The notes beneath the pieces were generated by a model. It worked only from the letters and a program-made list of their open reading frames with translations. It was not told where the DNA came from and did not search any database. A DNA stretch of 53,604 nucleotides from an uncultured Alphaproteobacteria bacterium (GTDB taxonomy: Bacteria > Pseudomonadota > Alphaproteobacteria > HIMB59): positions 1 to 53,604 of the forward strand of contig CACMUL010000008.1 of NCBI GenBank assembly GCA_902616855.1. Direction: 5' to 3'. The first letter of the stretch is position 1. Each line of letters opens with the position of its first letter. The position numbers were made by a program, and so were the translations under genes. Of this stretch, positions 17,743 through 28,946 are shown piece after piece.

Positions 17743-19725
17743 ATGCCATTTAAAATAGTAAGTGAAAATAAACCTAAAGGAGATCAGCCTCAAGCAATTA
17801 AAAAATTAATTGATGGTTTAGAAAAAAGGAAACAAAGCCAAGTATTATTGGGTGTAACCGGCTCTGGAAAAACATTTACAATTGCAAATGTTATTGAAAA
17901 ATATAACAGACCAACATTGATTATGGCTCCAAATAAGACCTTGGCTGCTCAATTATATGAGGAGTTAAAAGTATTGTTTCCTAAAAATGCAGTTGAGTAT
18001 TTTGTGAGTTATTATGATTATTATCAACCAGAAGCTTATGTACCTCGATCAGATACATTCATAGAAAAAGAATCCTCTATAAATGAGCAAATAGATCGTT
18101 TTAGACACTCAGCAACTAGATCATTAGTAGAAAGAGAAGATGTAATTATTGTAGCAAGTGTTTCATGTATATACGGCATCGGGTCCGTTGACTCTTACTC
18201 TAAAATGACTTTAGAAATAAAAAAAGGACAGAACATTAATTTAATGGAGTTCCTGAGAGAATTAGTAGAGTTACAGTATAAAAGAAATAATATTGATTTT
18301 AGAAGAGGTATGTTTCGAGTAACTGGAGATCGGGTTGATATTTTTCCTGCGCATTTAGAGGATATAGCTTGGAGGGTAAGTTTTTTTGGAGACGTGGTGG
18401 AAGATATTAAAGAGTTTGATCCTCTCACAGGTGAATTCATTCAAAGCTTCGAAGAAGTAAAAATCTTTGCAAATAGTCATTACATTACTCCAAAACCACG
18501 ATTAGAGAACGCTATTAAAGAAATTAAGAAAGATTTAAAAATAAGACTAGAAGAGTTTGATAAGGAAAAAAAGTTGCTTGAATTTCAAAGATTAAAAGAG
18601 AGAACTAATTTTGATTTGGAAATGATACAGGCAACGGGAACATGTTCAGGAATTGAGAATTATTCGAGATATTTAAGTGGAAGACAACCTGGTGAACCAC
18701 CACCAACTCTATACGAGTTTATTCCAGAAAACTCGCTTCTTATAATTGATGAGTCTCATGTATCCGTGCCTCAAATAAATGGAATGTATAAAGGTGACCG
18801 ATCTAGAAAAAAAACTTTATCAGATTATGGATTTAGACTTCCATCTGCATTGGATAATCGACCTTTAACTTTTGAAGAATGGAATATGATGCGTCCCCCT
18901 ACTATTTTTTTATCTGCAACTCCTGGACAATGGGAATTGAATGAAGTTGAAAATGAGTATGTTGAACAAATCATACGACCCACAGGTCTAATTGACCCTG
19001 AGTGTGTGATCAAAACAACTGTCAATCAAGTGGAGGATTTGATGGGTGAAATTAAAATAACACTCAATAATAAAAATAGAGTATTGATTACAACTCTTAC
19101 AAAAAAAAATGCCGAGGACTTAACCAATTACTTAAAAGAACATAATTTAAAGGCTGAATATATGCATTCTGATGTTGAGACTATTGATAGAATAAAGCTT
19201 ATTCGCTCTTTAAGAATTGGGGAGATTGATATTTTAATTGGTATTAATTTACTCAGAGAAGGACTAGATATTCCAGAGTGTGGTTTAGTCGCCATTCTTG
19301 ACGCTGACAAAGAGGGTTATTTAAGGTCAAAAACTAGTTTGGTCCAAACTATAGGTCGTGCAGCCAGAAATATAGATGGAAAGGTGATTTTATATGCAGA
19401 TGTATTAACTAAAAGTATTAAAGCAGCTCTTGAGGAAACAAAATACAGAAAAAATAAACAAATTGAATTTAATAAGAAAAATAACATTACCCCTCAATCA
19501 GTGAAAAGAAATATTGGTGAAATTATCGAGAGCATCTATGAAAAAGATAGCTATACTGTGGGTACATCTGAAATTGATAAATTGAGTCCTAATAAATTTG
19601 AAAAACATGTTCAAAAATTAGAGAAAAAAATGTTATCTGCAGCTGAAAATTTAGATTTTGAAAAAGCTGCAATATTCAGAGATGAGATAAGGAAACTTAA
19701 AAAAGATCAAATGGGTGTGAATTGA
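17743..19725 (+). CDS. uvrB: excinuclease ABC subunit B
   Basis: This 660-residue helicase-like damage-verification protein has the Walker A GVTGSGKT, the beta-hairpin segment [12 protein letters not shown], the DESH box (IIDESHV), the [14 protein letters not shown] motif and QTIGRAARN of motif VI, and a C-terminal UVR domain ([24 protein letters not shown] is the coiled-coil pair that binds UvrC; described, length 24 split as [12 protein letters not shown] and [12 protein letters not shown]). It works with UvrA and with UvrC, which is encoded about 10 kb away at 30102. The following gene starts at a TTG that overlaps the uvrB stop by four bases. Confidence 0.97.
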   Translation: MPFKIVSENKPKGDQPQAIKKLIDGLEKRKQSQVLLGVTGSGKTFTIANVIEKYNRPTLIMAPNKTLAAQLYEELKVLFPKNAVEYFVSYYDYYQPEAYVPRSDTFIEKESSINEQIDRFRHSATRSLVEREDVIIVASVSCIYGIGSVDSYSKMTLEIKKGQNINLMEFLRELVELQYKRNNIDFRRGMFRVTGDRVDIFPAHLEDIAWRVSFFGDVVEDIKEFDPLTGEFIQSFEEVKIFANSHYITPKPRLENAIKEIKKDLKIRLEEFDKEKKLLEFQRLKERTNFDLEMIQATGTCSGIENYSRYLSGRQPGEPPPTLYEFIPENSLLIIDESHVSVPQINGMYKGDRSRKKTLSDYGFRLPSALDNRPLTFEEWNMMRPPTIFLSATPGQWELNEVENEYVEQIIRPTGLIDPECVIKTTVNQVEDLMGEIKITLNNKNRVLITTLTKKNAEDLTNYLKEHNLKAEYMHSDVETIDRIKLIRSLRIGEIDILIGINLLREGLDIPECGLVAILDADKEGYLRSKTSLVQTIGRAARNIDGKVILYADVLTKSIKAALEETKYRKNKQIEFNKKNNITPQSVKRNIGEIIESIYEKDSYTVGTSEIDKLSPNKFEKHVQKLEKKMLSAAENLDFEKAAIFRDEIRKLKKDQMGVN

Positions 19726-20648
19726 TTGAGAGTTTATTAGGAGTATTAATAAGTCTTGCTCTATTAATATGGTCATGTGATTTTGCAATAAAAAATTCAA
19801 TATTAGTCTCACACGTTTATAAAATTAGGCCAATCCTTGTTGGAATATTTATTATAGCTATTGGTACTTCCCTCCCTGAGTTTGCAGCGACATTTCAAGC
19901 GTTAAAGCTAAATTCTGTGGGAATAGTAGCAGGTAATCTTGTTGGAAGTAATATTGCAAATATTTTATTGGTAGGGGGTATCATGTTATATCCCATTACT
20001 AGGTTAGTAACTGATAAAAGGGATAAAAGTACTTTTTTATTTTTTTTAATTTTTTCAATCGTTTTTTTTATTTTCATAATATTTAATTTTAATATTGGCT
20101 ACACGTACGGCGTTTTACTTTTTGGATTACTTTGTTTTTTCATTTATTTTGAATTAAAAAAACCAATTGATGAAACTAACACAATATCCGAGATAAAACA
20201 TTCTTCATCTTTTTTTATTATTTTAAAAATAATATTAGCATTTATAGCTTTATTTTTTAGTTCTAAGTATTTTATTCTTTATGCTAAAGAATTGACTAGC
20301 ATATTTGGTGTTGCAGAAACTACGATTGGAATAACAATTGTTGCTTTTGGTACTTCTTTACCTGAGGTAATTGCAACAATTTTGTCAATTGTGAAAAAAC
20401 AAAATAATTTGGCAATTGGAAATATTCTCGGATCAAATATAGCCAACATATTTGGGATAACGATTATTGCTGTGCTAATCAATGGAAGTATAAATTTTTA
20501 TGAATTACTTAGTCAAATTGATAAATGGCTATTTTTAGTGACTTCTTTATTATTTTTTATAATTATTTCTTTAAAATTAGCTGGAAAATTAATTTCTCTT
20601 AGCTTTATATTAGCCTATATGATCTATTTTGTGTTCCTATATTTGTAG
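19722..20648 (+). CDS. calcium/sodium antiporter family protein (YrbG-like)
   Basis: This 308-residue membrane protein has two homologous halves of about five helices each. Each half carries the alpha-repeat of the cation/Ca exchanger superfamily: [11 protein letters not shown] with [12 protein letters not shown] in the first, and [12 protein letters not shown] with [12 protein letters not shown] in the second. It is expected to exchange Ca or another cation for sodium or protons across the inner membrane. The start is a TTG that overlaps the uvrB stop (TTGA), suggesting translational coupling to uvrB. An AsmA-like gene follows nine bases later. Confidence 0.9.
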   Translation: MIESLLGVLISLALLIWSCDFAIKNSILVSHVYKIRPILVGIFIIAIGTSLPEFAATFQALKLNSVGIVAGNLVGSNIANILLVGGIMLYPITRLVTDKRDKSTFLFFLIFSIVFFIFIIFNFNIGYTYGVLLFGLLCFFIYFELKKPIDETNTISEIKHSSSFFIILKIILAFIALFFSSKYFILYAKELTSIFGVAETTIGITIVAFGTSLPEVIATILSIVKKQNNLAIGNILGSNIANIFGITIIAVLINGSINFYELLSQIDKWLFLVTSLLFFIIISLKLAGKLISLSFILAYMIYFVFLYL

Positions 20649-20657
20649 AATGAATAA

Positions 20658-22850
20658 ATGAAAAAATTAAAAGTCCTAATACCCATAGCAATACTTTTAA
20701 TTTTAGTGATTTTATTTGGACTTAGTTTTCTAAGATTGCCTATAAATATTTTATCTCAAGAAATGGTCGAAAGAGAAACTAAAGGTTTTGTTACATTGAA
20801 CAGTTTATCAAATCAAACTTTAAAAATTATGCCTAAACCAATTCTCTCTATAGATAATTCAAATTTCAAAATTAATCATTATTTAATCCAAACTGATTTG
20901 GCTGCTTCTGATATTGAAATTTCTAGATCTATTTTTAACGCAGATGATATTTCAATTACACTCAACCAAGCAAGAATAGAAAATATAAATTCAAATTTTG
21001 TTAATAATGCGATTTTACTAGAGGGTGATATCGATAATTTAAAATTAAAGATCTCTAATGAGGGCAATAATACAAGAATAATTTCAAATAAATTTAAATA
21101 TAAAGGCTCTGATTTATATTTTGATATTTATACAAATAACTCAGAAATAAATAAAATTGATTTTTCCATAGAAAATCTGGAATTAGATGAACTAGTATTA
21201 CTTTTAGGTGAAAATTACCAAGAGGTTTTAAAAAAAATCAATTTTCAAAGTCTTGACATAAAAGGTGAATATGTAAAAGAAAATTTAAATATTGAAGACC
21301 TAGTTATTACCTTAGCTGACAAATCACAAATTAATATTGAGGGTAATATCAATTTAAGCAATTTCATTAGTTCTGATTTATCAATTAGAGGTCAAAATAT
21401 CTCTACAGATAATTTATTTCAAATGATTAGTAATATAAATATTTTCAATGAAATTATAGACATCCCTCAAGGAATAATTGAAACTTTTGATTTAAAATAC
21501 AATTCAAATAATTTAACTATAAATAAAATCTTGTATGTCTCTGATCAAGGAACAAACTTAGATTTAAACGGAACTATTGAAAATCTAGATTTTTATAATG
21601 CTAACTTTAATGCTAGTCTTAACTCTAATTCCAAAGATGACTTATCAGTATTATTAGAATTTTTACCTTATTCGGAATTAGTAAAGCAATTTGAATTTGA
21701 TGAAATTGAATTATCCAGTAATCTCGCAAATAATATTTTTACAATTGATCAAATAAATATAACTAATAAGGATGAAAATATTATTCAAATTAGCGGCACT
21801 TATGGGCTTGATGATATCAATAGTCTACAATTAGATATTCAATTAAACCGGTTTAGACAATTTGAGTTAATTCCATCTGAATCATTAATTAGATTATTAA
21901 AAACATTAAATACGGAACATATCAACGCAAGAGGCCTTATAAATAGCTCAAATTTAGCTATTGAAGATCTGCAATTTATTAATTTGGAAGGTTCGAATTT
22001 ATTGATTGACGGCAATTTAGATCTTAATAATTTTAATAATGCCTCTTTGAATATTGGAATTGAAAATTTAAACAAAGAAGAACTATTAAATATCATCTCT
22101 GAATTAACTGAAGAAGATTTTACAAATATTGTGGATCTTGTTGACTTTGATTATTTAGAGTCAAACTTATACGTTGATCTAGTCAATGAACTATTTTTGA
22201 TAGAAAATTTAGATTTAATAAATAAAGATAAAATTTCAAATATTTCTGGATCAATTAAAAATCAGATGTTTACTGGTACAGTCAAATTAAATGATTTAAA
22301 TTTATCTAATTTTGATCGTTTATTTTTAAATACATCACGTATTAAAGGAAAAATTAATCTATCTTTAGATGTTTCTGAACCTGTTAATCTTAAAAATATT
22401 AAAAATATATCTGGAAACATAGATGGTGATATTAATGTTAAGATTACTGAAGAGGAATTTGCACTAGTTTTATTTATTCAATCTCTATCTGAAGACATTG
22501 AGGATTTTGAACAAATTAATGGATTATTAAACACATTAGCAAAATCTTTCATTAATCAAAGAAGTTCTATTTCTGGACAAATTTCAAATAATAATTTGAA
22601 TGAATTGAAAATTAAAAACTTAATTTTAACATCATCAGACGGAGAGACTTTAGAGGCAGAATTAGAATTAGCTTTGAATAATTTTAAAATTACAATTTTT
22701 GATATTATTGACAAAGAGGATTTTGTTATTAATTATCAAAATGGAAATTATTCCTATGAAAGAGTCATACCTGATGGGACTGTAAAAAAACCTATAGAAG
22801 ATTTAATTCAAAAAAATATAAATAAGCTTTTTGAAAATTTATTTCAGTGA
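20658..22850 (+). CDS. AsmA-like inner-membrane-anchored periplasmic protein
   Basis: This 730-residue protein has one N-terminal hydrophobic anchor (about residues 4-27) and a long remainder rich in asparagine, leucine, isoleucine and aspartate with repeating beta-strand patterns (for example LNGTIENLDF, LDGNLDLNNF). The segment KIMPKPILSIDNSNFKI after the anchor resembles the start of the AsmA domain. AsmA/TamB-type proteins form long grooves that carry phospholipid between membranes. The C-terminal part (from about residue 590) resembles the conserved AsmA C-terminal domain. The call is family-level only. Its 3' end overlaps gshB by 12 bases. Confidence 0.7.
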   Translation: MKKLKVLIPIAILLILVILFGLSFLRLPINILSQEMVERETKGFVTLNSLSNQTLKIMPKPILSIDNSNFKINHYLIQTDLAASDIEISRSIFNADDISITLNQARIENINSNFVNNAILLEGDIDNLKLKISNEGNNTRIISNKFKYKGSDLYFDIYTNNSEINKIDFSIENLELDELVLLLGENYQEVLKKINFQSLDIKGEYVKENLNIEDLVITLADKSQINIEGNINLSNFISSDLSIRGQNISTDNLFQMISNINIFNEIIDIPQGIIETFDLKYNSNNLTINKILYVSDQGTNLDLNGTIENLDFYNANFNASLNSNSKDDLSVLLEFLPYSELVKQFEFDEIELSSNLANNIFTIDQINITNKDENIIQISGTYGLDDINSLQLDIQLNRFRQFELIPSESLIRLLKTLNTEHINARGLINSSNLAIEDLQFINLEGSNLLIDGNLDLNNFNNASLNIGIENLNKEELLNIISELTEEDFTNIVDLVDFDYLESNLYVDLVNELFLIENLDLINKDKISNISGSIKNQMFTGTVKLNDLNLSNFDRLFLNTSRIKGKINLSLDVSEPVNLKNIKNISGNIDGDINVKITEEEFALVLFIQSLSEDIEDFEQINGLLNTLAKSFINQRSSISGQISNNNLNELKIKNLILTSSDGETLEAELELALNNFKITIFDIIDKEDFVINYQNGNYSYERVIPDGTVKKPIEDLIQKNINKLFENLFQ

Positions 22851-23783
22851 TCTTAAAACAAAATCAATAATATCTTTTTCAATCTTACTTTTATTTAATC
22901 TGTTGATTTCTTGGATACCAGTAGGAGATGTAATATTTATTTCTGTTAAATAACCATCTATCACATCAATACCAACAAAAAATAATTTTTTTTTCACCAA
23001 AAATGATTTTATTTTTTTACAAATGTACTTATCTTTGTCAGTGATATTAGTTTCTACTGCCCTTCCACCTGCATGAAAATTTGCCTTTATGCTATTAGTT
23101 CTAGGCACTCTTAATACAGCTCCAGCAATGTCCCCGTTTATGAGAATAATTCTTTTGTCTCCTTTTTTGAAGTTTTTAAGGAATCTTTGAATAATTACTG
23201 GGCAATTCGAAAATTTTTTTATGTAATTTTTTACGAACGTACTGAGATTAGTCTTATTATGGCTAATTTTTTGAATTCCTAATCCTCCATTTCCATAAGC
23301 GGGTTTTATAATAACTTCTTTATTCTTCTTTATAAACTTTATGATGGCTTCTATATTTGATGATATTAACGTCGGGGGAGTTAATTCTGGGAAGTTCATC
23401 ATAATATGTTTTTCTGGGAAGTTCCTAATCTCCTTTGAATTATTTAAAATTAAAGGTTTTTTTAATTGATCTAATAAATAAGTATTAGAAATATAATTTA
23501 AATCGAATGGTGGATCTTGTCGAATAAAAATGGCATTCATATGTTCTAAATCAATTTCTTTTAGGATCTTTCTTTGATACGAGAGCTGATTATTTTTTTT
23601 CAAACTTAATCTAGAAACGTGAGATTTAATTTTATTAACTTTATTAATCTCACTAAATACCCATCTTGGATCATTGTAATAACAATCTATACCTCTATTT
23701 AAAGACTCCTTGATTAACATATAAGTAGAGTCCTCGTTAATATTTATTTTTTTGGGATCATCCATTTGAAAAAGAAATTTCAT
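22839..23783 (-). CDS. gshB: glutathione synthetase
   Basis: This 314-residue ATP-grasp enzyme begins with the GshB signature (KFLFQMDDP..., then DSTYMLIKES), includes IFIRQDPPFDLNY, the KPAYGNGGLGIQ glycine-rich loop, GDKRIILINGDI, and the metal-binding end with FVGIDVIDGYLTEINITSPTG. It adds glycine to gamma-glutamylcysteine. It lies seven bases downstream of the glutamate-cysteine ligase gene, so both steps of glutathione synthesis are adjacent. Motifs and length are normal for the prokaryotic type. Confidence 0.95.
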   Translation of the reverse strand: MKFLFQMDDPKKININEDSTYMLIKESLNRGIDCYYNDPRWVFSEINKVNKIKSHVSRLSLKKNNQLSYQRKILKEIDLEHMNAIFIRQDPPFDLNYISNTYLLDQLKKPLILNNSKEIRNFPEKHIMMNFPELTPPTLISSNIEAIIKFIKKNKEVIIKPAYGNGGLGIQKISHNKTNLSTFVKNYIKKFSNCPVIIQRFLKNFKKGDKRIILINGDIAGAVLRVPRTNSIKANFHAGGRAVETNITDKDKYICKKIKSFLVKKKLFFVGIDVIDGYLTEINITSPTGIQEINRLNKSKIEKDIIDFVLRSLK

Positions 23784-23790
23784 AGCAAAT

Positions 23791-25125
23791 TTAATAATAA
23801 GTATTATTTAATAATGATAATATATCTTTTTTATCCTTAAACTCTTCAATTAACAAATCTGCAGGATTTTTTTGTTTTTCAACAATATTATATAATTTTT
23901 CAAGATGAATACTTTCATCTCTTCCTTCAGAATTTAGATAACCTCTTTTTTCTAATCCCTTGTTAGCGAGGTTAAGAAGGTTTTTACCATGCTCATATAA
24001 GGGCGAATTAATAAAGTTACTGTTAAGTCCTTTATTTGGAACCTCTAGATACAAATTTAAAATATCATTCTCTTGCCACGAACTAGTTTCTTTCCAAAGA
24101 TGTTCAAGATTTTCATCATCATAAAGTATGCCAACCCAAAATGCTGGAAGAGCGCAAATCATTTCCCATTTCCCAGCGTCTGCACCTCTAAGTTCTATAT
24201 ATGACTTTAATCTTACCTCTGTAAAAATTGTGGAGAGATGGTTTATCCAATCTTGTATTGATATGTTGTAATTTGAAAGATCTTTATTTGCAGTGTTTTT
24301 AGTTAACAATTCATTAAAGGTATAATCTGTTGTGTCATATTGTTTTCCATTTATCTTTAAAAAATAGTTTTTTACTTCCAAAACAAAATCAACATATTCT
24401 TCAATAGAAAAACTCTTGTTCAGAAATGATCTTTTTATTCCACATCTTTGATCATCGGTGTCTTGCCATGTATAAATTCGATTACTCACTAAATTATTAT
24501 ATTTCGACTCACGAAAGGGCGAATTACAAAATATACCCATAACTATTGGTTGAATTCTATTAGAAACAACAAATTTTTTAATTAGATCTGTTTCATTAAA
24601 ATAATCTAAATTTGCTTGAACAGTGCATGTTCGGGTCATCATATCTAATCCTCTTGAGCCAACTTTAGGCATATATTCACTCATAATTTTATAACGCTCT
24701 TTTGGAATAAAAGTTAAATCCTCTAATTTACTTATTGGGTCAAATCCCAGTCCTAAAATGCATAATTCATTCAATTCGGCATATTCTTTTAATTCTCTTA
24801 AATGTTCATAAGACTCCGTACATGTTTGATGAACATTCTTTAAAATTTTACCAGATAATTCTAGTTGACACCCTGGCTCTAAAGTAATGCTAGCACCATT
24901 TTTAGACAAAGATATTAATTGATTGAAACTATTGTATTCTTTTTTTTGCCAACCCTTTGATAAGAAAAATTGAAATAAATTTTGAATACTTACCTCTCCA
25001 TCAAATTGAAATCTTTTATTATCTTTATAAAAAATAAATTTTTCATGTTCAGTTCCAATGCCTTTATACTCAGGATCAGTAAAATTGGAGTAGAAATAAT
25101 TTATAAGATCTGATTTTTGTAACAA
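23791..25125 (-). CDS. gshA: glutamate-cysteine ligase (plant/alphaproteobacterial type)
   Basis: This 444-residue GCS2-type ligase has GTEHEKFIF near the N-terminus, LEPGCQLELSG in the substrate pocket, RTCTVQANLDY, and the late IELRGADAGKW. It makes gamma-glutamylcysteine, the first step of glutathione synthesis. No ATG occurs before the conserved GTEHEKF, so the TTG at 25125, directly after the stop of the upstream lipoprotein gene, is the likely start. Together with gshB it forms a two-gene pathway unit within a four-gene minus-strand run. Confidence 0.94.
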   Translation of the reverse strand: MLQKSDLINYFYSNFTDPEYKGIGTEHEKFIFYKDNKRFQFDGEVSIQNLFQFFLSKGWQKKEYNSFNQLISLSKNGASITLEPGCQLELSGKILKNVHQTCTESYEHLRELKEYAELNELCILGLGFDPISKLEDLTFIPKERYKIMSEYMPKVGSRGLDMMTRTCTVQANLDYFNETDLIKKFVVSNRIQPIVMGIFCNSPFRESKYNNLVSNRIYTWQDTDDQRCGIKRSFLNKSFSIEEYVDFVLEVKNYFLKINGKQYDTTDYTFNELLTKNTANKDLSNYNISIQDWINHLSTIFTEVRLKSYIELRGADAGKWEMICALPAFWVGILYDDENLEHLWKETSSWQENDILNLYLEVPNKGLNSNFINSPLYEHGKNLLNLANKGLEKRGYLNSEGRDESIHLEKLYNIVEKQKNPADLLIEEFKDKKDILSLLNNTYY

Positions 25126-25710
25126 TTAAAACACACTATTTTTATGAAAATTACATTTTGTTATTTGATTAGAATAATCTTTAGCTTGACGTTCTACTTT
25201 TTTTGCCACCTCTAAAAGCCATTTTTTTTTGTTATAAGATTTTTTTTGATACCCACCCTTGCCCTCATGATAAGCAAGGTAATGATTGTAAACATCACTT
25301 TTATCAATTTTCAACAGACGGTAACTACCATCAACATACCAGCCTATAAAATCACTAGCATCTCTAAAATTTTTTCTATCGGCATTAAAGTTTTTTGTTG
25401 AAACTTTATACTCCTCCCATGTTCCATCTAAAGCCTGACTGTAACCATAAGCGCTTGATGGCCTTAAACCAGGTATAAAACCCAATACCTTTTTCCTCGG
25501 AGGCCTTGCAGTTCTTTCAAAAGAGGACTCTTGTTTAATAAAGCTTAATTGCAAACTAACTGGAACTCCCCATTTTTCTTTTGTTTTTTCTGCATATGAT
25601 TTCCATTTAGGATTTGTTTTGAAAATATCGCAAATATTTGCTGTGTTAAAAGACCTATCGGTTGTAATACAACCTGATAATAATAGAAAAAATATCAGTA
25701 AGTACTTCAC
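25126..25710 (-). CDS. lipoprotein with a lytic-transglycosylase-like (SLT) domain
   Basis: This 194-residue protein opens with a lipoprotein signal peptide (KYLLIFFLLLSGC), the cysteine at residue 14 being the lipidation site. The rest has a putative catalytic glutamate in FIKQESSF and SAYGYSQALDGTWEEY, both in the style of soluble lytic transglycosylase domains, with a GWYVDGSYRLL helix and a HYLAYHEGKGGY segment. It probably cleaves peptidoglycan glycan strands from the outer or inner membrane. It starts at a GTG that overlaps the stop of the M17 peptidase gene by one base, and ends next to gshA, so it is translationally coupled at both ends. Confidence 0.82.
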   Translation of the reverse strand: MKYLLIFFLLLSGCITTDRSFNTANICDIFKTNPKWKSYAEKTKEKWGVPVSLQLSFIKQESSFERTARPPRKKVLGFIPGLRPSSAYGYSQALDGTWEEYKVSTKNFNADRKNFRDASDFIGWYVDGSYRLLKIDKSDVYNHYLAYHEGKGGYQKKSYNKKKWLLEVAKKVERQAKDYSNQITKCNFHKNSVF

Positions 25711-27050
25711 TAATTAAAATTTTTCCTTAAAAAATCACTCATTATATCTAATCCCTGTAATGCAGCTCCTTTGGAGTCTTGAGACCAAGCAAAGGTGTCA
25801 AAGTGAAACCAAGGTATATTGGGAGATTTTAAAAATTCTTGAAGAAAAAGTGCTGCCGTAATAGAACCAGCCATACCATCTAAAGATGCATTACTAAGAT
25901 CTGCTACTTGAGATTTAATTTTGAACAAGTAAGGAGAGTACAAGGGTAATCTCCAACATCTCAATTTTTCTTTATTTAAATTTTCGATTTTTTTTGCAAA
26001 TGTTTCATTATTACAAAAATAAGCAGGAAGGTCTTCACCCAGAGCTACTCTTGCTGCTCCAGTAAGCGTTGCAAAATCAATAATCATACATGGGTTATAC
26101 GAAGAAGCTTTTTCTATTGCATCTGCTAACAAAAGTCTTCCCTCAGCATCTGTATGAGCAATTTCGACAGACTTCCCTGATACAGATGAATATACATCAC
26201 CAGGTCTCATTGATTTGGATGATATTGCATTTTCAGCGATTGGGGCAATTAAAACAATTTTTGTTTTTTTTAAAAAATAATTTGCTAACAAAAATAATGA
26301 TATAGCGATAGCAGATCCTCCCATATCTTTTTTCATATTTCTCATTGAGCTACCTGGTTTTATGTTTACACCACCTGTATCAAATGTAACGCCTTTTCCA
26401 ATAATAACTAATGGTTTGTCTTTTTTTGAAAGTTTTTGATTTGTTATTTCAATAACTTTTGGTTTTGAAGAGGAGGATTTACCAACAGCACATGTCAAAG
26501 GAAAATTTGAATTTATTTCTTTTTCAGTGTAATCAATAAAATTAAAACTTTTAAACAAATTATTATTTTTAATTTTTGAGTAATAAGTTGATGGGTTTAA
26601 TTTATTAGCAGGGCTATTTATCAAGTCTCTTGAAAAATTCATACAATCTGAGTAAAAAGTTAAAAACTCTAATTCCTTTTGTTCCTTTACGTATAGTAAA
26701 TTTTTTTTAGATTTAGACTGATACTTATAGTTGCCCCAAGCCCATGCTTTGTATATTTCAGACTCCTTTGATTTGGCAAATTTAGTAGATATATAATAGT
26801 TACCAATGTTAGACGCAGAAAAAGCACTAATTGCCTCTAGGTTTTTATCCGCGCCCTCTCCTAATATGACCTCTTTCAATCTTCCATCCTCATAGGGAAT
26901 TTTGAGAATTTTTCCTGATTCTGCCTTGAAATTATTAGATAAAGCCCAATTTTTAGTAAAAGATGATTGTTTTAACAACCATTTATTAAATTTACTTTGT
27001 GAAATGACAGAAATTTTTGTAGAACACTCAGTATTATCATTGGTAAACAT
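25710..27050 (-). CDS. M17 family leucyl aminopeptidase-like protein
   Basis: This 446-residue cytosolic metallopeptidase has the M17 core: GKGVTFDTGGVNIKPG, KKDMGGSA, and the signature HTDAEGRLLLADA (normally NTDAEGR), supplying metal ligands and the catalytic arginine. A separate N-terminal domain of about 150 residues precedes it. It releases N-terminal residues from peptides, useful for glutathione and peptide turnover. It is divergent from htpG across only 33 bases and is followed by the lipoprotein gene. It fits the shorter alphaproteobacterial leucyl aminopeptidase family rather than classic PepA. Confidence 0.92.
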   Translation of the reverse strand: MFTNDNTECSTKISVISQSKFNKWLLKQSSFTKNWALSNNFKAESGKILKIPYEDGRLKEVILGEGADKNLEAISAFSASNIGNYYISTKFAKSKESEIYKAWAWGNYKYQSKSKKNLLYVKEQKELEFLTFYSDCMNFSRDLINSPANKLNPSTYYSKIKNNNLFKSFNFIDYTEKEINSNFPLTCAVGKSSSSKPKVIEITNQKLSKKDKPLVIIGKGVTFDTGGVNIKPGSSMRNMKKDMGGSAIAISLFLLANYFLKKTKIVLIAPIAENAISSKSMRPGDVYSSVSGKSVEIAHTDAEGRLLLADAIEKASSYNPCMIIDFATLTGAARVALGEDLPAYFCNNETFAKKIENLNKEKLRCWRLPLYSPYLFKIKSQVADLSNASLDGMAGSITAALFLQEFLKSPNIPWFHFDTFAWSQDSKGAALQGLDIMSDFLRKNFN

Positions 27051-27083
27051 TACTTATAATTATAATAAGGATATTAGAAAAAA

Positions 27084-28946
27084 ATGACTAAACAACAAGC
27101 GGAAAAGAAAACTGTAAAATTTGAAACTGAAGTATCAAAGCTCCTAGATATAGTTGCTAATTCACTCTATACCGAAAAGGAGATATTTTTACGTGAATTA
27201 ATATCAAATTCATCAGATGCTTGCGAAAAGCTTAGATATGTTAGTCAGACTGACTCCAAAGCTCCTAAAACAAATAAATTCCAAATTCGAATTCATCTTA
27301 ATGAAAAAAATAAAACTATCTCAATTAAAGATAATGGGATTGGCATGGATGATAAAGATATGCAATCAAATTTAGGTACAATAGCTAAATCTGGCACGGA
27401 AGAGTTTATTAAAAAGATGGGTGATAAAAAAGGAGATATTAATCAAATTGGTAAATTTGGAGTTGGTTTCTATTCATCATTTATGGTTTCAGATCAAGTA
27501 GTAGTTAGATCAAAGAAATATAACTCATCCATTGGTTACCTTTGGACTTCAGATGGTAAAGGTACATTTTCAATTGAGGAAACGGAATACAATGAAATTG
27601 GAACTGAAATTACGTTATCAATTAAGAAGGATGAGAAAGAGTTTTTAAGTAAATATAAAATAGAGGAAATAATAAAAAAGTATTCTGATTTTGTTCCTTT
27701 CCCTATTTTTGTAACATCCGAAGAAGATAAAAATGATAAGAAAAAAGATGATAAATCTGAAGAACAAGTAAACTCTGCTGAAGCCATTTGGCTAAAAGAT
27801 AAATCAAAAATTAAAAAAGATGACTACAAATCTTTTTATAATCAAGTTTCAAACTATTATGATGAGCCTTTAACAACTATTCACTTTAAAGCTGAGGGAG
27901 TTGTAAATTACACTGCCCTTTTATATTTACCAAAATCGCAGCCTCAAGATCTTTACCATCCAGATCGGAAAAACAAGTTAAAGCTGTATGTAAATAAAGT
28001 ATTTATTTCTGATAAGTTAGATTCTTTAATTCCAGCTTGGCTTAGATTTGTGCCAGGTGTGGTAGACACAGAAGACCTTAGTTTAAATATCTCAAGAGAA
28101 ATTTTACAAAATAATGCCGTTATTAATAAAATATCTAATGCTATTACAAAAAGAGTTCTCAAAGAAATTCTAGAATTAAAAAAAAAGAAGCCAGATGAAT
28201 TTAAAGATTTTTGGAGGAATTTTGGGCCTGTTGTAAAAGAGGGACTATATGAATTTAATGACTTTCATGATCAAATATTTGAGTTTTCAACTTTTAACTG
28301 CTCTGAGAAAGAGGAGATGATAACTTTAGATCAATACGTAACTGATTTTTCAAATGATAAAAAGAAAATCTATTATATTTCAGGCGAAAACAAGGAAAAC
28401 CTCATTAATAGTCCTCAAATGGAACTATTTAAAAATAAAAAAATAAATGTTTTGTTAATTACGGATCCAGTCGACGAATTCTGGATGCCAATGAAAATGA
28501 AATTCAAAGATTATGAATTTACATCTATCACTAAAGGTGAAGTAGATATTGAGGATAAAAAAGAGTCAAAAAAAGACAAAGAAGAGCCAAAGGAAGACAA
28601 AGATTTTGTTGGTTTTTTAAAAGACAATCTGAAAGATAAAGTTAAAGATGTAAAAATTTCTAAAAGACTAACTACAAGTGCTTCATGTTTAGTAGCTGAT
28701 GAGAACGATATGGATATGCATTTAAAAAAACTGATGGCTGCTAATAATCAAAATATTTCTGATGAAAAAAGAATTTTAGAGATTAATATCAATCATGAAT
28801 TAGTTAATAAATTAAAATCTTTAGATAAAAATCAAAAAGACAAATTCTGTGAAATTCTTTATGACCACGCAAAGCTAATGGAAGGTGAAAGCCTTGACGA
28901 CCCAAAAAAATATACGAATTTAGTCTCAGAACTCGTTTCATTATGA
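27084..28946 (+). CDS. htpG: molecular chaperone HtpG (Hsp90)
   Basis: This 620-residue Hsp90 homologue has the GHKL ATPase motifs: ELISNSSDACEKLRY with the ATP-binding asparagine, DNGIGM, and GKFGVGFYSSFMVS. The middle domain carries SLNISREILQNN with the conserved arginine, and the C-terminal dimerisation domain follows. Two lysine/aspartate/glutamate-rich charged patches (near 27720-27780 and 28550-28600) sit in surface linkers. It folds client proteins in the cytosol. The following small zinc-protein gene begins inside its stop codon. Confidence 0.96.
   Translation: MTKQQAEKKTVKFETEVSKLLDIVANSLYTEKEIFLRELISNSSDACEKLRYVSQTDSKAPKTNKFQIRIHLNEKNKTISIKDNGIGMDDKDMQSNLGTIAKSGTEEFIKKMGDKKGDINQIGKFGVGFYSSFMVSDQVVVRSKKYNSSIGYLWTSDGKGTFSIEETEYNEIGTEITLSIKKDEKEFLSKYKIEEIIKKYSDFVPFPIFVTSEEDKNDKKKDDKSEEQVNSAEAIWLKDKSKIKKDDYKSFYNQVSNYYDEPLTTIHFKAEGVVNYTALLYLPKSQPQDLYHPDRKNKLKLYVNKVFISDKLDSLIPAWLRFVPGVVDTEDLSLNISREILQNNAVINKISNAITKRVLKEILELKKKKPDEFKDFWRNFGPVVKEGLYEFNDFHDQIFEFSTFNCSEKEEMITLDQYVTDFSNDKKKIYYISGENKENLINSPQMELFKNKKINVLLITDPVDEFWMPMKMKFKDYEFTSITKGEVDIEDKKESKKDKEEPKEDKDFVGFLKDNLKDKVKDVKISKRLTTSASCLVADENDMDMHLKKLMAANNQNISDEKRILEININHELVNKLKSLDKNQKDKFCEILYDHAKLMEGESLDDPKKYTNLVSELVSL

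Noticed and set aside
27700-27790. Lysine/aspartate-rich repeat in htpG as a repeat element
   Set aside because: It is a charged surface linker within an otherwise normal Hsp90, without a repeated nucleotide unit.
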